Part shown: positions 14,623 through 16,667 of the stretch, piece by piece | Layout: every line of letters starts with the position of its first letter | Position numbering within the stretch: position 1 is the stretch's first letter | DNA from: an uncultured Collinsella sp. | Lineage (GTDB): Bacteria; Actinomycetota; Coriobacteriia; Coriobacteriales; Coriobacteriaceae | DNA length: 16,667 nucleotides | Direction of reading: 5' to 3' | NCBI GenBank assembly: GCA_958452935.1 | Contig: CAUDVX010000036.1 | Coordinates: forward strand, 1 to 16,667 | Notes under the pieces: model-generated | What the model saw: the letters and a program-made list of their open reading frames with translations, nothing else | The model's database searches: none | Told to the model about the DNA's origin: nothing | Position numbers and translations under genes: made by a program

Positions 14623-16584
14623 ATGGAACAGAGGGTCCTCGGGGGAAGATACCTCCTCAAGGATAAGGTGGGAACAGGCGGCATGGCGACCGTCTACCGT
14701 GCACAGGACCAGGTCCTCGACCGCACGGTAGCCGTCAAGATCATGCTGCCGCAGTATGCTGGCGACGCAACCTTCGCCGCACGCTTTAAGCAGGAGGCCC
14801 AGGCAGCAGCCGGTCTCTCCTCCCCCTATATCGTGGGCGTCTACGATTGGGGCAAGGACGGCGACACCTATTACATCGTCATGGAGTACCTGCGCGGTAC
14901 CGACCTTAAGAGCGGCATCAAGAGCCACGGCGCCCTCGACCCCAAGAAGGTCGCCCAGATCGGCTCGCAGATCAGCTCTGCGCTTTCGGTCGCCCACAAG
15001 CACGAGATCATCCACCGCGACATTAAGCCGCAGAACATCATGGTGCTGCCCGACGGCAACATCAAGGTGATGGACTTTGGCATCGCGCGCGCCAAGAACA
15101 GCCACCTCACACAAGACAACAACGTGCTGGGAACCGCCCACTACGTCAGCCCCGAGCAGACCCGTGGTCAGGACCTCGGCCCCACCTCGGATATCTACTC
15201 GCTGGGCGTCGTGATGTACGAGTGCGCCACCGGCCGCGTTCCCTTTGACGGTGACGACGCTATCTCAGTCGCACTCAAGCAGGTCAACGAGCTGCCTATT
15301 CCGCCGAGCCAGATCAACTCCGGTGTCGACGCCGACCTTGAGCGCATCATCCTCAAGTGCATGGAGAAGGACCCGGCAAACCGCTTCCAGACCGCCGACG
15401 AGCTGCGTCAGGTGCTCAACAGCTACCTGTCGGGCCGTGCCGTCAACGTCTCGGAGCCCACGCGCATCATCGGTGCCCCCGGTGAGCTGGGCACCACCAA
15501 GACTCGCGAGCTTTCCGATCAGACGCGCGCCATGGTGCGTCCCGTTTCGGGCGTGAGCGGCCAGAATACCGCCCGTAGCTCGGTTTCGGGCTCTACCGGC
15601 TCCTACGAGGTCGAAAAGCCCAAATCCAACAAGAACAAGATCATCGCCGCCGTGGTGGCAGCCGTTGCCGTCATCGGCATCGTGGTGGCCTTTGCCACAG
15701 GACTCTTTGGCGGCGAGCAGGTCACCGTGCCCGATGTGCTGGGCAAGGACCAGCAGACTGCCGTCGAGCTGATCAAGGAAGCCGGCCTCGAGGTCGGCAC
15801 CATCGACCAAAGCTACAACGACGATGTCGACGAGGGCAAGGTCGCCGAGCAGACGCCCAACGGCAACACCAAGAAGGCCAAGGGCACCAAGGTGAACCTG
15901 GTAATCTCCAAGGGTCCCAAGCCCTCCGAGAAGGTTGAGGTTCCCCAGCTTGTCGGCCTGACCAAGGACCAGGCCGAGGCCGCGCTGGCAAGCGTTGGCC
16001 TGAAGGGCAACGCCTCCGAGGAGGCCAACGAGGCCGATGAGGGCCAGGTCTTTGAGCAGGTCACCGAAGCCGGTAAGGAAGTCGCGAAGGGCACGACCAT
16101 CTCGTACAAGGTCTCGAGCGGCCCGGATACCACGTCCGTCCCCGATCTGACCGACATGACCGAGGCCCAGGCGCGCAACGCCCTCGATATGGCAGGCTTT
16201 GGCGTCGACGTTAGCTACCAGGAGAACGACTCGGTTACCGAGGGCACCGTGATCAGCTGGAACCCCAGTGGCAAGCAGAAGCCCGGCGCCACGATTACCG
16301 TCGTCATTGCCAAGAAGTCCGGCAAGGCCAGTGTTCCGGGCAATCTGTACGGCAAGAGCATCTCCGCCGCCGTCACCGCGCTCAACAACGCCGGTTTCTA
16401 TAACATCGGTTTCTGTGACCAGAACGGCAATCCCGTAAGCGGTAACGAGGATGCCACCGTTACGGGCGTCTCCCCCACCGGCAAGCAGTCCACCGACAGC
16501 ACGATCACGCTAACAGTCGCACTTTCTGGCTCGGGCTCTGGCTCTGGCTCGGGCACGGGTGACGATTCCGGTACGACCAACTAG
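14623..16584 (+). CDS. pknB: PASTA-domain Ser/Thr protein kinase PknB
   Basis: A 653-residue receptor kinase controlling growth and cell-wall synthesis. The cytoplasmic kinase domain has GTGGMATV (17-24), the Lys of VAVK (K39), HRDIKPQN (131-138), DFG (151-153) and GTAHYVSPE (170-178). It is thus a complete RD kinase. A juxtamembrane region rich in Ser/Thr runs to about 335, followed by one transmembrane helix (about 340-362). Outside the cell are four PASTA repeats at about 367-432, 438-503, 504-568 and 569-635, which in this family bind muropeptides or lipid II. The last repeat is less regular and ends in a Ser-Gly dipeptide tail. In the activation loop Thr163 aligns with the first autophosphorylation Thr of mycobacterial PknB, while the second is Asp165. 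It is the last gene of the operon, 132 bp after the synthase. Confidence 0.97.
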   Translation: MEQRVLGGRYLLKDKVGTGGMATVYRAQDQVLDRTVAVKIMLPQYAGDATFAARFKQEAQAAAGLSSPYIVGVYDWGKDGDTYYIVMEYLRGTDLKSGIKSHGALDPKKVAQIGSQISSALSVAHKHEIIHRDIKPQNIMVLPDGNIKVMDFGIARAKNSHLTQDNNVLGTAHYVSPEQTRGQDLGPTSDIYSLGVVMYECATGRVPFDGDDAISVALKQVNELPIPPSQINSGVDADLERIILKCMEKDPANRFQTADELRQVLNSYLSGRAVNVSEPTRIIGAPGELGTTKTRELSDQTRAMVRPVSGVSGQNTARSSVSGSTGSYEVEKPKSNKNKIIAAVVAAVAVIGIVVAFATGLFGGEQVTVPDVLGKDQQTAVELIKEAGLEVGTIDQSYNDDVDEGKVAEQTPNGNTKKAKGTKVNLVISKGPKPSEKVEVPQLVGLTKDQAEAALASVGLKGNASEEANEADEGQVFEQVTEAGKEVAKGTTISYKVSSGPDTTSVPDLTDMTEAQARNALDMAGFGVDVSYQENDSVTEGTVISWNPSGKQKPGATITVVIAKKSGKASVPGNLYGKSISAAVTALNNAGFYNIGFCDQNGNPVSGNEDATVTGVSPTGKQSTDSTITLTVALSGSGSGSGSGTGDDSGTTN

Positions 16585-16636
16585 TCGCCACCCCACCGCT
16601 CATCACGGCTTTCGCCGCAAACATATTCGCTCACAG

Positions 16637-16667
16637 GCGCCCGCTTGCTCCCCCAGCAAGCGGGCGC
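16637..16667 (+). terminator. Probable intrinsic terminator of the operon (cut by window end)
   Basis: A perfect 13-bp stem, GCGCCCGCTTGCT (16637-16649) with AGCAAGCGGGCGC (16655-16667), encloses a CCCCC loop about 50 bases after the pknB stop. The T-run expected next would lie just beyond the window, so the call is inferred from stem strength and position. Confidence 0.7.

Noticed and set aside
1..16667. Prophage, insertion sequence, tRNA/rRNA or defence system
   Set aside because: No transposase, integrase, nuclease, tRNA cloverleaf or rRNA sequence was seen on either strand.

Overview
The window looks like chromosomal DNA from a high-GC actinobacterium. The gene set and order best fit class Coriobacteriia, probably a Collinsella-like gut organism. 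That placement is inference from gene content and protein style (DnaX, YbaB, RecR; an FHA/PP2C/RodA-PBP/PknB cluster; Ala/Pro-rich linkers); no rRNA or other phylogenetic marker is present.

Left part (1-5447, mostly minus strand). This is a DNA replication and repair cluster read right to left: dnaX (clamp-loader tau/gamma), ybaB (nucleoid-associated protein) and recR (recombination mediator). After it comes an unrecognised membrane-anchored protein with a Ser/Gly linker. The usual dnaX-ybaB-recR adjacency is broken by about 0.8 kb that holds a plus-strand gene for a small single-pass membrane protein with its own TATAAT box, in an AT-richer stretch.

Middle (5448-6424). Divergent from dnaX is a two-helix membrane protein resembling the YcxB-like family, with a very Lys-rich tail. 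A 144-bp gap with an extended -10 promoter candidate follows.

Right part (6425-16584, plus strand). This is a tightly packed operon for phospho-signalling and peptidoglycan synthesis. In order it encodes a Hanks-type Ser/Thr kinase with a polytopic membrane domain, FhaA-like, FhaB-like, a PP2C phosphatase (PstP-like), a single-chain fusion of a RodA/FtsW SEDS glycosyltransferase with a class B penicillin-binding protein, and PknB with four extracellular PASTA repeats. The first three junctions are overlapping or nearly so, which implies translational coupling. A 13-bp GC-rich hairpin at the right edge of the window probably terminates the operon. The likely logic is that PASTA repeats of PknB sense cell-wall fragments, kinases phosphorylate targets read by the FHA proteins, PstP reverses this, and the output is the elongation-type peptidoglycan synthase encoded between phosphatase and kinase.

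Most unusual points: the natural SEDS-PBP fusion with a cytoplasmic Ser/Thr-rich linker; a first kinase that is both polytopic and non-RD (HLD for HRD); a ~245-residue disordered extension on the phosphatase; a PknB activation loop with Asp where mycobacterial PknB has its second phospho-Thr; a mini-ORF and hairpin just before pknB; and a hairpin/frameshift-like arrangement inside dnaX. No tRNA, rRNA, CRISPR or insertion sequence was seen.
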